Assembly: GCF_001612765.1 (NCBI RefSeq)
Contig: NZ_BDBB01000001.1
Location: forward strand, 1-64,000
Origin: Nocardia arthritidis NBRC 100137
GTDB taxonomy: Bacteria > Actinomycetota > Actinomycetes > Mycobacteriales > Mycobacteriaceae
Direction of reading: 5' to 3'
Length of the DNA stretch: 64,000 nt
A program made the translations under genes and the position numbers. Below the pieces are notes generated by a model. The model did no database searches and was not told the DNA's origin. It worked only from the letters and a program-made list of their open reading frames with translations. Below are positions 10,946 through 19,625 of this stretch, one piece after another; the stretch's first letter is position 1; every line of letters starts with the position of its first letter.

Positions 10946-13240
10946 GTGTCCGTTTATCTGTACAGATGGGGAAAGTTCGCTTTCCGCCGGAAATGGATAG
11001 TCCTTCCCGTCTGGCTCGTCTTGTTCGTGCTCCTCGGTGGTCTCGGAGCACAGCTCAGCAAGCCGATGAGCAACGACTTCAGCATGCCGGACCTGCCGTC
11101 CGAACGTGCCAACGAGATCCTCGACAAGCACTTCCCGGGCGCCTCCGCCGCGTTCAAGTTCGACGCGGTCACCGGCACCTATGTCGCCGCCGCTCCGGAG
11201 GGACAGAAGCTGACCGACCCGGCGAACCGGGCGGCGCTGGACGCGTTCATCGCCGAGCTCGGCCGGCTCGACATCGTCGATCACAGCAAACCCATCGTCA
11301 ACCCGGTCGAAGCGGCCGACAAGATGGGCTGCCTGGCCGACCCCGACCCCGCGCAGTGCAGTGGCGCCCCGCTGAACGTGCTCAGCCAGACCGCGCCCGC
11401 GACCGTGGCGGTGATCAACGTCCCGTTCACGATCGCGAAGTTCACCGACGTGACCGACGCGCACCGGGAAGCGGCGTACGCCGTCGCCTCCGGCGCGCGC
11501 AACGCCGGGCTCACGGTCGAGATGAGCGGCTCGATCGCGCAGAAGCAGGAAGCGCCCAGCGGCAAGTCCGAGATGATCGGCATGGCCGTCGCGCTGGTCG
11601 TGATGATCGTCGCGTTCGGCGCCATCGTCGCGGCGTTCGTGCCGATCGTCACCGCGATCGTCGGTCTCGGCGCGGCCACCTCGCTGATCATGCTCGGCAC
11701 CTCGGTGATCGAGATCCCCAGCTTCACCACGTTCCTCGCCTCGATGATCGGCATCGCGCTGTCCATCGACTACGCGCTGTTCATCGTGTCCAGGTACAAG
11801 CACGAACTCGCGGTCCAGGACTCGCCGGAAGAGGCCGCGGGCACCGCGCTGGGCACGGCCGGTTCCGCCGTCGTGTTCGCCGGTCTGACCGTCATCATCG
11901 CGCTGGCCGGCCTGAGCATCGTCGGCGTCCAGTTCATGACCTTCATGGGCCTGGGTGGCGCGATCGCCGCCGGTTTCGCGGTGCTCACCGCGATCACGCT
12001 GATGCCCGCGCTGCTCGGCGCGTTCGGTCGCTTCCTGTTCAAGCCGAAGTTGCCGGTGGTCGCCCAGCACGATCCCGAGGACGAGACCTCGGTCACCAAC
12101 GGCATGCGCTTCGGCAGGCTGATCGGCCGCGTGCCGTGGGTCGCGCTGATCCTGAGCGTCGTGGTCCTCGGTGCGCTCGCCGCCCCCGCGGCCGGCCTGA
12201 ACCTCGGCCTGCCCGGCGACGACAGCATGCCGAAGACCTCCACTATCCGGAAGGCTTACGAGCTGCGCACCGAGGGCTTCGGCGAGGGCAGCAACGGCAT
12301 ACTGAACGTGGCCGTCGACCTGAGCGCCGTGCCCGCCGAGAACCGGGACGCGGCGGTGCGAGCGCTGCGCGACAAGCTCGCGTCCTACCCCGGCATGGAC
12401 TACGTCACCGAGCCGCAGTGGAGCCAGGACCAGCAGGGCGCGCTGCTGGACGGCGTCCCGAAGTCCGGGCCCAACAACCAGGCCACCAAGGACCTGGTGC
12501 AGGACGCCAGGGAGGCCGAAGGCCAGCTGAAGGCCGAGTACGGCATCGAGTACGGCATCACCGGCACCACGGCGATCTACGCCGACGTCGACCACGTGCT
12601 GCTCAGCAAGATCGTGCCCTACCTGGCGATCGTGGCGGGCGCGGCGTTCGTCCTGCTGATCCTGGTGTTCCGGTCGATCCTGGTGCCGCTCACCGCGGCG
12701 CTCGGGTTCCTGCTGTCGATGGCGGCGACCTTCGGCGCGACCGTGCTGATCTTCCAGGAGGGCAAGCTCGGCCTGATCGAGGACCCGCATCCGCTGGTCA
12801 GCTTCATGCCGATCATGCTGATCGGCCTGGTGTTCGGCCTTGCGATGGACTACCAGGTCTTCCTGGTGACCCGGATGCGTGAGGAGTTCGTGCACGGCAG
12901 GTCGGCCAAGGACGCGGTGGTCGCCGGTTACCACCACGGCGCGCGCGTGGTGACCTCGGCGGCGATCATCATGATCTCGGTGTTCGGCTCCTTCCTGCTG
13001 GAGACCGACGTGACCGCGAAATCGTTCGGCTTCGCCTTGGCGGTGGGCGTGCTGCTGGACGCGTTCATCGTCCGGATGGTGCTGATTCCGTCGCTGCTGG
13101 TGATCATGGGCAAGTGGTCGTGGTGGATGCCGAAGTGGCTCGACCGCATCCTGCCCGACATCGATGTCGAGGGCTCGAAACTGCGCGAGTTGCAGCGGCG
13201 TTCGGCCGAGACGGCGAAAGAACCGGTCGGCGTCAGCTGA
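10946..13240 (+). CDS. MMPL family RND transporter
   Basis: A 764-residue membrane protein with two MMPL modules, each one TM helix, a large extracytoplasmic loop, then a five-helix bundle. The paired proton-relay regions are visible as SIDYALFIVSRYKHE (about residue 272) and AMDYQVFLVTRMREEF (about 632). GTG 10946 is preceded by AGGAG at a good distance. MMPL proteins of mycolata export lipids, siderophores or drugs. The absence of an MmpS partner or nearby lipid-synthesis genes leaves the substrate open. Control by the divergent TetR is likely. A strong terminator follows. Confidence 0.9.
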   Translation: MSVYLYRWGKFAFRRKWIVLPVWLVLFVLLGGLGAQLSKPMSNDFSMPDLPSERANEILDKHFPGASAAFKFDAVTGTYVAAAPEGQKLTDPANRAALDAFIAELGRLDIVDHSKPIVNPVEAADKMGCLADPDPAQCSGAPLNVLSQTAPATVAVINVPFTIAKFTDVTDAHREAAYAVASGARNAGLTVEMSGSIAQKQEAPSGKSEMIGMAVALVVMIVAFGAIVAAFVPIVTAIVGLGAATSLIMLGTSVIEIPSFTTFLASMIGIALSIDYALFIVSRYKHELAVQDSPEEAAGTALGTAGSAVVFAGLTVIIALAGLSIVGVQFMTFMGLGGAIAAGFAVLTAITLMPALLGAFGRFLFKPKLPVVAQHDPEDETSVTNGMRFGRLIGRVPWVALILSVVVLGALAAPAAGLNLGLPGDDSMPKTSTIRKAYELRTEGFGEGSNGILNVAVDLSAVPAENRDAAVRALRDKLASYPGMDYVTEPQWSQDQQGALLDGVPKSGPNNQATKDLVQDAREAEGQLKAEYGIEYGITGTTAIYADVDHVLLSKIVPYLAIVAGAAFVLLILVFRSILVPLTAALGFLLSMAATFGATVLIFQEGKLGLIEDPHPLVSFMPIMLIGLVFGLAMDYQVFLVTRMREEFVHGRSAKDAVVAGYHHGARVVTSAAIIMISVFGSFLLETDVTAKSFGFALAVGVLLDAFIVRMVLIPSLLVIMGKWSWWMPKWLDRILPDIDVEGSKLRELQRRSAETAKEPVGVS

Positions 13241-13254
13241 TTCGACGGCCATGG

Positions 13255-13291
13255 CTCGGCCCCGCATCCGGATTCCGGATGCGGGGCCGAG
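13255..13291. terminator. Bidirectional terminator
   Basis: Perfect 18-bp inverted repeat with arms 13255-13272 and 13274-13291 (left arm ctcggccccgcatccgga), located between the convergent MMPL gene and the small membrane protein gene. Confidence 0.85.
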
Positions 13292-13296
13292 TGCGT

Positions 13297-13551
13297 TTAC
13301 CGGCTCGGTTGCGGAAGTTCGCAGTCGCCCACGCGCGGATTCACCCCGGCGTAGTTGAGCGGGCCCGCGAGGGCGGTGAGACCGATCGTGCCCCAACCGG
13401 CGCAGTTCAGCGGGGGCCCGCTGTCGAAATAGTGCCGCTGGCCGGCCGCGAGCAACCCGATCGCCAACCAGGCGAGCAGCAGGAAGCCGAACACCCGGGA
13501 GCCGGCGCCCGGGCCGCGTCTGGCACGCGCACGGGATTCGTAGTCGCGCAT
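13297..13551 (-). CDS. Small membrane protein, paralog A
   Basis: From ATG 13551 the product is 84 residues: a basic N-terminus, one hydrophobic helix (VFGFLLLAWLAIGLLAAG), then a conserved tail QRHYFDSGPPLNCAGWGTI, AGPLNYAGVNP and DCELPQPS. Two cysteines in the tail could form a disulfide if it faces outside. The same tail occurs in the next gene on this strand (13762-13962), so the pair arose by duplication. The function is unknown. I recall similar small proteins in other mycolata but cannot name a family. Each copy has its own downstream hairpin. Confidence 0.75.
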   Translation of the reverse strand: MRDYESRARARRGPGAGSRVFGFLLLAWLAIGLLAAGQRHYFDSGPPLNCAGWGTIGLTALAGPLNYAGVNPRVGDCELPQPSR

Positions 13552-13703
13552 CTCATCGGTTCCTTCCGTGCACCCCGTCAGAGGGAATACCCGGCCGCAC
13601 CGACAGCTATTCAACAAACACCAGCGGGTACACAGTAATTCATAAACAGCAAATGTTCAGTTCATATCAGGGACCGCTCGGCTCACAGCGCGTCCGAGCG
13701 TAC

Positions 13704-13750
13704 GAATACGGACGGCCGGGTGGGCATGCCCACTCGGCCGTCCGTTATTC
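13704..13750. terminator. Terminator after small membrane protein B
   Basis: Long imperfect inverted repeat (gaatacggacggccg on the left, cggccgtccgttattc on the right) with an inner gtgggc/gcccac stem. It lies just past the stop of the 13762-13962 gene on the minus strand. Confidence 0.75.
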
Positions 13751-13761
13751 ACTCGATCGAA

Positions 13762-13962
13762 CTACGGACTGGGTTGCGGAACATTGCAATCCGCGACCTT
13801 CGGATTCACGCCCATGTAGTTGAGCGGTCCCGCGATGACAGTGACGGCGATGGTGCCGAAACCGGCGCAATTGACCGGTCCACTGTCGAAGTAGTGGCGT
13901 TGTGCTGCGGCGATCACGCCGATCAGCAACCAGATCAAGACGATTACACTTCCGATTCTCAT
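13762..13962 (-). CDS. Small membrane protein, paralog B
   Basis: From ATG 13962 the product is 66 residues (ATG 13977 would add five). It has one hydrophobic helix, IGSVIVLIWLLIGVIAAA, and the tail QRHYFDSGPVNCAGFGTI, AGPLNYMGVNPKV, DCNVPQPSP. The tail is nearly identical to that of the 13297-13551 product, while the surrounding DNA has diverged, so protein-level selection is likely. The two conserved cysteines and the fixed HYFDSG motif are the best functional clues. The function is unknown. Confidence 0.78.
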   Translation of the reverse strand: MRIGSVIVLIWLLIGVIAAAQRHYFDSGPVNCAGFGTIAVTVIAGPLNYMGVNPKVADCNVPQPSP

Positions 13963-14128
13963 GTTTCTCTCGCGCATCGTTCCCGCGCGGACTGTCCGAC
14001 GGCGCATCTGGCATCGCGTCCTTCCCGCACTTTCCGTATCGGGCGTATACCCGCGATCTCACCCGTTACCCTCCGTGAAACGAGCAATTTTCGAATCGGT
14101 TCGGCGCACACGGGTAGCTTCGGTAGGC

Positions 14129-14416
14129 ATGGCATCCGTGTTGCAGTGGTGGATCCCCGGGTGGGTGATCCTGCTCGTGCTGGTGGCGGTCTACGAACTC
14201 ACTGTGAACAAGCGCCGCAGGCGCCGCCGTACCCCTGTCTCCGGTACGTTCACCGACGAGTTCACCGCGCTGTTCTACGCGACCAAGCGCATGGAGCTGG
14301 ATCATCGCGAATCGGTGTCGATGCTGCGAGACGAGCAGGACGAGGGCGCGCCACCGCTGGTCGGGGTCGACCTGGCGCACCATCGGGTCGTGCTGCGCAA
14401 GCAAGCGGGCCGGTAG
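14129..14416 (+). CDS. DUF6191-like small membrane-anchored protein
   Basis: From ATG 14129 the product is 95 residues: an N-terminal membrane helix (WWIPGWVILLVLVAVYEL), a very basic patch (NKRRRRRR), then a soluble tail GTFTDEFTALFYATKRMELD, DEGAPPLVGVDL. The tail matches what I recall of DUF6191 in actinobacteria. Its function is unknown. It points away from the small membrane protein B gene. Confidence 0.65.
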   Translation: MASVLQWWIPGWVILLVLVAVYELTVNKRRRRRRTPVSGTFTDEFTALFYATKRMELDHRESVSMLRDEQDEGAPPLVGVDLAHHRVVLRKQAGR

Positions 14417-14478
14417 CGACCGGCGCTGCACCCCTGCGATTTCCAGCGAAGGCGGCGGTCGTCGGCCAGAATGGGCCC

Positions 14479-14802
14479 ATGCGCGGCTCGATGAGTGAGA
14501 AATGGCAGCGGTTCGGTGCGCACCTCGAGACCGCGCCGGCGCGGCTGTCGAGTGAGGTCCGCCGTGCCTTGCGTGCCAGAGCCGCCCGGACCGCGGGCCC
14601 CGCCCAGCCCGCCGAGACGGAACTCACCACCTTCGCCGAACTGGTGGCCGACCGGTCCTACCGGATCGCCGAGCAGCAGATCACGGCGCTGAAAGCGGCC
14701 GGGCACACCGACGACGAGATCTTCGAGGCGACCGCGGTCGCCGCCTACGGCGCGGCCGACCGGCGCCTGCGCGCCGCGCGGCTGGCGTGGGAGGGGAACT
14801 GA
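14479..14802 (+). CDS. Small helical protein paired with carboxymuconolactone decarboxylase
   Basis: A 107-residue product from ATG 14479 (ATG 14491 alternative). The C-terminal half is helical with TTFAELVADRSYRIAEQQIT, then LKAAGHTDDEIFEATAVAAY and GAADRRLRAARLAW. This resembles the helical repeat of the AhpD/CMD fold but lacks the CxxC motif. Its stop is one base before the ATG of the next gene, which is a full CMD protein, so the two are probably translated together and may form a complex. Confidence 0.7.
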   Translation: MRGSMSEKWQRFGAHLETAPARLSSEVRRALRARAARTAGPAQPAETELTTFAELVADRSYRIAEQQITALKAAGHTDDEIFEATAVAAYGAADRRLRAARLAWEGN

Positions 14803-14803
14803 A

Positions 14804-15421
14804 ATGTGGCTCGAATCGGTGCGATCCGGCCACGACCGGCCGACCAGACTCGTGTTGTGGACCATGCGTCGGTTCAGCGGCGTCGAGGTCCCCGCCGTGC
14901 TGAAGGTGCTGTTCTACCGGCATCGGTTCTTCGGATCGCCGCTGTCGGACCTGATCCAGGAGGCCATGCGCGGACCGTCGTACTGGACCGTCGCCGAACG
15001 CGAGATCTTCGCGACGCACACCTCCCAGGCCAACGAGTGCCCGTTCTGCGCGACCTCGCACGAGGCCATCGCCGGTGCGTACATCGACGCCGACGTGGTG
15101 ACTCGCGCCTTGGCCGACGGCGCGGATTCCCCGCTGCGTCCCGAGGCGCGCGCCATGCTCGGTTTCCTCGCGAAGATGGCCCGTGATCCCGAGGGGTTGA
15201 CCGCGCAGGACGCCGCCGTGGTCCGGCTGGCGGGGGTTTCCCGTGATGCGTTCGACGAGGCCGTCTGGGTGGGCACCTGCTTCAACGTGATCAACCGGAT
15301 GATGAACGCCGTCGGGGCGGGCCCGCTGGAAGGCAGGCAGCCCAGCGTGAGTGCCCGATTCATCAAACTCGCCGGCTACCGTATGCCACCGCCGGTGACA
15401 TTGTTCTCGCGCGGCGTCTGA
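14804..15421 (+). CDS. Carboxymuconolactone decarboxylase / AhpD-like protein
   Basis: A 205-residue protein. The redox motif ECPFCATSHEA (Cys79, Cys82, His86 by count) is the AhpD-type CxxC...H site used in peroxide reduction or related alkyl-hydroperoxidase chemistry. GAGGGG lies upstream of ATG 14804. The preceding gene ends one base before it, making a two-gene operon. The catalytic site looks intact; the actual substrate is unknown. Confidence 0.82.
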   Translation: MWLESVRSGHDRPTRLVLWTMRRFSGVEVPAVLKVLFYRHRFFGSPLSDLIQEAMRGPSYWTVAEREIFATHTSQANECPFCATSHEAIAGAYIDADVVTRALADGADSPLRPEARAMLGFLAKMARDPEGLTAQDAAVVRLAGVSRDAFDEAVWVGTCFNVINRMMNAVGAGPLEGRQPSVSARFIKLAGYRMPPPVTLFSRGV

Positions 15422-15473
15422 CCGCTTTTCCTCCGATTCGCTCGCGTGCCGGATCGATGTGTGTTCTCCTCGA

Positions 15474-16880
15474 ATGGTGAGCCAAGTCCACTTGGGGCAC
15501 ATTTTTCACATCGCCGGTAGCCCTGCTGCCCGCGATGTGCCCGACGCGCTGGCCGACGTCCCGGACGGGGCTTTGATAATCGACGATCGTGGTCGTGTCG
15601 CATTCTGCGGAACGCGCTCGGATATCCCGGACGAGTACCGCGCCGGAAAAGTGTTCGACCATCGACCCGGATTCCTGCTTCCCGGGTTCGTCGACACCCA
15701 TGTTCATTTCCCGCAGACCTTCGCAGGAGATGCCTACGGCGGCGGCCAACTGCTGGAATGGCTGGAATTATGCATCTATCCGGCGGAATCCCGTTACGCC
15801 GAAATCGAGTTCGCGCGATCGGCGGCCGCCGAATTCTGTACCCGACGAATCGCCGCGGGAACCACGGCGGCAATGGTGTTCGGCTCGGCGTTCCCGCACG
15901 CGCAAGACGCGCTGTTCGCCGAAACCCTCCGACGCGGTCTCCGGATGGTCGGCGGCCGTGGCATCCAAACGACAGGAGAGCCGTCGGCGGCGCCCTTGGT
16001 CACCACCGAAGACGACGCCATCCGCTTGACGAGCGAAGAGATCGATAAATGGCACGCCGCCGACACCGGTGACGTGGATACCGCCCTGTTGCACGTGGCG
16101 ATCGTCCCACGCTTTTCGCTGGCGGTGACTCGGCGAACCTTGAACAACCTCGGCGAGTTGTACGACTCGGTGCGCGAACGCGGCGTCTATTTCCACACTC
16201 ATCTCAACGAGAACAACCGTCCGGGAACCGGCGAAGTCGACACCACCAAGCATGCCTACGGCGTGACCACCTATCTCGACACCTACGACGGGAAGTTCCT
16301 GCCCGGGTCGGCGGTGGGCGGCAAGAGCCTGCTCGGCAGGCGCAGCATCCTCGCCCACTGCGTGCACTGCCAGGACGTCGAGCTGGCGCGGATGGCCGAA
16401 ACGGGCACGTCGGTGGCGCATTGTCCGGTGTCGCAGCAGTTCCTCGGCTCCGGCACGATGCCGTGGAAGCGGACGCTCGCCTCCGGTGTCACGGTGGCCG
16501 CGGGCACCGATTACGGCGGGGGCGACGAATGGCTGATTCCGCAGGTGCTGTCGGCCGCGTTCAAGGTGCACATCTCCGAGCCGGGCGAGCACGGGGTGTC
16601 GATGCATCCGGCGGAAATGTTGTTCACCGGCACGCTGGCCGGGGCGCGCGCCTTGGATATGGAAAATCGTTTCGGTAATTTCGACGTCGGTAAGGAATCC
16701 GATTTCATCGTGGTGGAACCGGCGCGCGTTCCGGCTCTGGAACGCACGCTGGCACAGGGTATTCGTTCCGAAGACCCCGCATTGGCCCGGGATCAGACGT
16801 TGTTCGCGCTGCTGATGGGTATCCGCGAACCCGCGATCACCGAGGTCTATGTGCAGGGTCGCCGCATCGACGTCGCATAG
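15474..16880 (+). CDS. guaD: Guanine deaminase-like amidohydrolase
   Basis: A 468-residue amidohydrolase that should convert guanine to xanthine and ammonia in purine salvage. Metal-ligand and active-site motifs are visible in order: GFVDTHVHFPQT, then HTHLNENN, then LAHCVHC, then HCPVSQQFLGSG, then AAGTDYGGGDEW. The HFPQ motif and the overall order match guanine deaminase rather than other TRZ/ATZ chlorohydrolases. GTG 15459 is an alternative start. The next gene starts five bases after the stop. Confidence 0.82.
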   Translation: MVSQVHLGHIFHIAGSPAARDVPDALADVPDGALIIDDRGRVAFCGTRSDIPDEYRAGKVFDHRPGFLLPGFVDTHVHFPQTFAGDAYGGGQLLEWLELCIYPAESRYAEIEFARSAAAEFCTRRIAAGTTAAMVFGSAFPHAQDALFAETLRRGLRMVGGRGIQTTGEPSAAPLVTTEDDAIRLTSEEIDKWHAADTGDVDTALLHVAIVPRFSLAVTRRTLNNLGELYDSVRERGVYFHTHLNENNRPGTGEVDTTKHAYGVTTYLDTYDGKFLPGSAVGGKSLLGRRSILAHCVHCQDVELARMAETGTSVAHCPVSQQFLGSGTMPWKRTLASGVTVAAGTDYGGGDEWLIPQVLSAAFKVHISEPGEHGVSMHPAEMLFTGTLAGARALDMENRFGNFDVGKESDFIVVEPARVPALERTLAQGIRSEDPALARDQTLFALLMGIREPAITEVYVQGRRIDVA

Positions 16881-16885
16881 CGTCG

Positions 16886-17833
16886 ATGGACGCCGCCGCT
16901 ACCGCCGTAACGGTCTTTCACCGACCGGTGCACGACGGAAATTTTCGGGACTGGCTCATGCGGATCACCGAAATCGCCCGTCGAATGGACGGATTCGTGA
17001 GTTCCTCCGTGGCGGTCACCGAAGGCGCGCTTCTCGAACCGGGTTTCAGCGTCACATTCCGATCCGAACCCGCACTGCACGCATTTCTGGACTCCGCCGA
17101 ACGAGCGGCCGCACTGTCCGACGGCACAACGCTCGGTTTTCATTGCAAGAGCTCGGATCTGGTCATCGTCGAAGGCGGGTCGCCACCGCCGGGTATCGGC
17201 GTGTTCCGGCACAGCGTCGCGCGCGACAAGGAAGCCGAATTCGAGGCCACCGAGGCACGGCTCGTCGCGGTGAGTTCCACGTTTCCGGGATTTGAAGGCG
17301 CCGCCCTTTTTCCGTCGGACGGAGGGCGCTGGTTTTCGGTGCTCCGATTCCGTACCGAACGGCAGTTGTCGGACTGGATGCGCTCGGACGAACGCGCCGC
17401 CGCCCTACCGGAATTGCGTGCGAAGCTGACCGAGGACTTCATCGTGCAGGCGCACACCACGCCGTTCGGCTCGACCGTGCGAACGGTCGACGGCGAGACC
17501 AGGATGACGCCGACGTGGAAGACCGCCATGCTGGTGTTGCTGGTGTTGTATCCGACGGTGATGGTGCTGTCGCGTTTCCTCGGCCCGGTGCTGGACCGGG
17601 CGGGAGCGTCACCGTGGCTGGCGTTGTGGCTCAGCCAGATCGTGAGCGTGGGCTTGATGAGCTATTACCTGTCGCCCGCGGTGGCGAGCCGGTTCCGCCG
17701 GTGGCTCGATCCGATCGACGGCGCGGGCCGGCGGATCAGCGTCGCGGGGGCGGCGGTGGTCGTCGCGCTCTACGCGCTGACGCTGTTGCTGTTCGCGTCG
17801 GTGCGCTGGTTGCAGTACTGGGACTACGACTGA
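16886..17833 (+). CDS. Two-domain ABM-like protein with C-terminal membrane helices
   Basis: A 315-residue protein. Residues about 1-95 and 105-200 look like two antibiotic-biosynthesis-monooxygenase-type ferredoxin-like domains (VTVFHRPVHDGNFRDWLMRI; GIGVFRHSVARDKEAEFEAT). Residues about 210-315 hold three hydrophobic segments ending in ALTLLLFASVRWLQYWDYD. ABM domains are small heme or quinone-type oxygenases or stress proteins, but no catalytic residue can be assigned here. It follows guanine deaminase by five bases, so it is in that operon. Confidence 0.65.
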   Translation: MDAAATAVTVFHRPVHDGNFRDWLMRITEIARRMDGFVSSSVAVTEGALLEPGFSVTFRSEPALHAFLDSAERAAALSDGTTLGFHCKSSDLVIVEGGSPPPGIGVFRHSVARDKEAEFEATEARLVAVSSTFPGFEGAALFPSDGGRWFSVLRFRTERQLSDWMRSDERAAALPELRAKLTEDFIVQAHTTPFGSTVRTVDGETRMTPTWKTAMLVLLVLYPTVMVLSRFLGPVLDRAGASPWLALWLSQIVSVGLMSYYLSPAVASRFRRWLDPIDGAGRRISVAGAAVVVALYALTLLLFASVRWLQYWDYD

Positions 17834-17839
17834 GCGTGC

Positions 17840-18295
17840 TCAGGAGAGGTCGAGATGCCGGTTCATCGACATCGCCGCCTCGGCCAGCTCGGGCAGTTCG
17901 AGCACCGTGACCCCCGCCTGCCGCAGCTTCTCCACTCCGACGCAGTCCACCACGAACGTCGACGGCTCGCGCCACGCGATCACCACGCCCGGGATCCCGG
18001 CCCGCAGGATCCGGTCGGTGCACGGCAGCCGATCCTTCGTCCCGCGTTCGGAGCAGGGTTCCAGCGTGCTGTAGAGCGTGGCCCGCCCCAGCCGCGGATC
18101 CACCGGGTCGAGCTTGCCGAGCGCGGCCTCCTCGGCATGCTCCTTCGGGTCGGACTCACGGGAGTAACCGGTCGCGATCTCCGCACCGTCGGCGACGATC
18201 ACCGCGCCCACCGAGAACGCGCCCTCGGCCACCGGGCACAAACGCGCGAGCTCGATGGCCCGGTTCATCCAGTAGTGGTGGTCGGGCTCGGTCAC
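17840..18295 (-). CDS. Cytidine/deoxycytidylate deaminase-family protein (RibD N-domain-like)
   Basis: A 151-residue zinc deaminase. Zinc ligands and the catalytic Glu appear as HAEEAAL and LEPCSERGTKDRLPCTD, a spacing typical of the riboflavin-specific deaminase domain of RibD, but there is no reductase domain. GTG 18295 has AGGAGG eight bases upstream. The substrate could be a diaminopyrimidine or another nucleobase derivative. The gene converges with the guanine deaminase operon with only a six-base gap. Confidence 0.8.
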   Translation of the reverse strand: MTEPDHHYWMNRAIELARLCPVAEGAFSVGAVIVADGAEIATGYSRESDPKEHAEEAALGKLDPVDPRLGRATLYSTLEPCSERGTKDRLPCTDRILRAGIPGVVIAWREPSTFVVDCVGVEKLRQAGVTVLELPELAEAAMSMNRHLDLS

Positions 18296-18342
18296 CGGAT
18301 CGCCCTCCTTCGGCTGGTGGCGCACTCGTCCTGCCAACGATG

Positions 18343-18378
18343 AAAAAGCCCCTCACCTGCGCGAACAGATGAGGGGCT
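18343..18378 (-). terminator. Rho-independent terminator of tRNA-Ser(CGA)
   Basis: On the minus strand a 9-bp stem (agcccctca / tgaggggct) is followed by five Ts, immediately downstream of the tRNA 3' end. Confidence 0.85.
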
Positions 18379-18382
18379 GGAG

Positions 18383-18470
18383 CGGTGGCGGAGGGATTTG
18401 AACCCTCGGAGGGGGGTTACCCCTCACACGCTTTCGAGGCGTGCTCCTTAGGCCGCTCGGACACGCCACC
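18383..18470 (-). tRNA. tRNA-Ser(CGA)
   Basis: An 88-base cloverleaf with acceptor GGTGGCG/CGCCACC, a long class II variable arm and anticodon loop CTCGAAA flanked by CACGC/GCGTG. The discriminator is G as expected for serine. CCA is not encoded. Confidence 0.95.
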
Positions 18471-18537
18471 GCCGACAACCATACCGGACCGTCGCCGGAT
18501 CACTAAATCGTTTCCTGACCTGCGCTGGCTCATGAGC

Positions 18538-19014
18538 TCAGCGCTGGGTGCGGAAGAACTCGTCGAGCAGCGCCGCGCACTCGTCCTCGAGCACTCCACC
18601 GCGCACCTGGGGGCGGTGATTGAGACGACGGTCGCGCACCACGTCCCACAGCGAACCGACAGCCCCGGTCTTCGGCTCCCACGCCCCGAAGACCAGGCGG
18701 CCCACCCGTGCGAGCACCAGCGCGCCCGCGCACATCGTGCACGGCTCCAGGGTGACGGCGAGGGTGGCGCCCTCCAGCCGCCATCCGTCACCGTGGACTG
18801 CGGCGGCACGGCGCAGCGCCAGGATCTCCGCGTGCGCGGTCGGATCGCCGAGCGCTTCCCGCGCATTCGCGGCCCGCGCCAGTTCCCTTCCGGCGGAGTC
18901 GAACACTACCGCGCCGACCGGCACGTCACGATCCCCGGCGGCCGCCGCCGCGCCGATGGCGGCACGCACCATGTCGGCGTCCGACGGAATCGGGTCGTTC
19001 GGGAGAACGCCCAC
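18538..19014 (-). CDS. tadA: tRNA adenosine-34 deaminase
   Basis: A 158-residue TadA. It deaminates A34 to inosine in tRNA-Arg(ACG), a tRNA present in this window at 41568-41640. Zinc and catalytic residues are in TAHAEILAL (His, Glu) and EPCTMCAGAL (two Cys). The N-terminal part MVRAAIGAAAAAGDRDVPVG is typical. GTG 19014 starts one base after the stop of the upstream gene, so translation is coupled. Confidence 0.92.
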   Translation of the reverse strand: MGVLPNDPIPSDADMVRAAIGAAAAAGDRDVPVGAVVFDSAGRELARAANAREALGDPTAHAEILALRRAAAVHGDGWRLEGATLAVTLEPCTMCAGALVLARVGRLVFGAWEPKTGAVGSLWDVVRDRRLNHRPQVRGGVLEDECAALLDEFFRTQR

Positions 19015-19015
19015 G

Positions 19016-19555
19016 TCAGCGTGGCAGTTTGTCCAGTACCGCGGCGAGTTCGCCTGCGAAGCCGAGACGCTGGGCGATCATGCCGAGCTGCTCGTCCGGA
19101 TACAGATCGGTCTCGGCGAGGATGACGCTCAGCACCGGTTCGGGCAGGCCGAGATCGGCGAGCACCCCGAGGTCGCCCTCCTCCCACGGCTCGACATCGT
19201 CCAGTTCGTCCGGATCGATATCGGGGATCTCCACGTTCAGGGCCTCCAGGACGTCCGCGGCGATGTCGTAATCGATCGCGGCCGTGGCGTCCGAGACGAG
19301 CATGCGGGTGCCGCTCGGCGCCGGCCGGAGCACGATGAAGAACTCATCGTCGATGTCGAGCAAGCCGAACACCGCTCCGGAACTGCGCAAAGCCTTCAGT
19401 TCGTTTTCCGCGGCGGACAAATCGGTGAGCGCGTCCCGGCTCAGCGGACTGCACCGCCATTTGCCTTCTTCGCGGACAACCGCCACTGCGAACCCTTCCA
19501 CGTCGTCGTAATCGTCCGACGCCGCCCTGTTCGTGCCCGAGCGCTGTGCTGCCAT
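19016..19555 (-). CDS. tRNA adenosine deaminase-associated protein
   Basis: A 179-residue acidic protein always found next to tadA in actinobacteria and named for that neighbourhood. Conserved stretches include WRCSPLSRDALTDL, then FGLLDIDDEFFIVLRP, and DIAADVLEALNVEIPD. It has no known catalytic motif. It lies directly upstream of tadA with a one-base gap, and it is divergent from tyrA. Confidence 0.85.
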   Translation of the reverse strand: MAAQRSGTNRAASDDYDDVEGFAVAVVREEGKWRCSPLSRDALTDLSAAENELKALRSSGAVFGLLDIDDEFFIVLRPAPSGTRMLVSDATAAIDYDIAADVLEALNVEIPDIDPDELDDVEPWEEGDLGVLADLGLPEPVLSVILAETDLYPDEQLGMIAQRLGFAGELAAVLDKLPR

Positions 19556-19625
19556 GGCCGCAACGGTAGTCTGCTCGAGCGGAAATGTTGAAGTCGTATG
19601 CCAATCTGTTCCGGTGACTTCGGCG

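Noticed and set aside
10931..13396. 821-codon minus-strand open frame opposite the MMPL gene
   Set aside because: Shadow frame. The MMPL reading has membrane helices, motifs and a ribosome binding site; this one has none.
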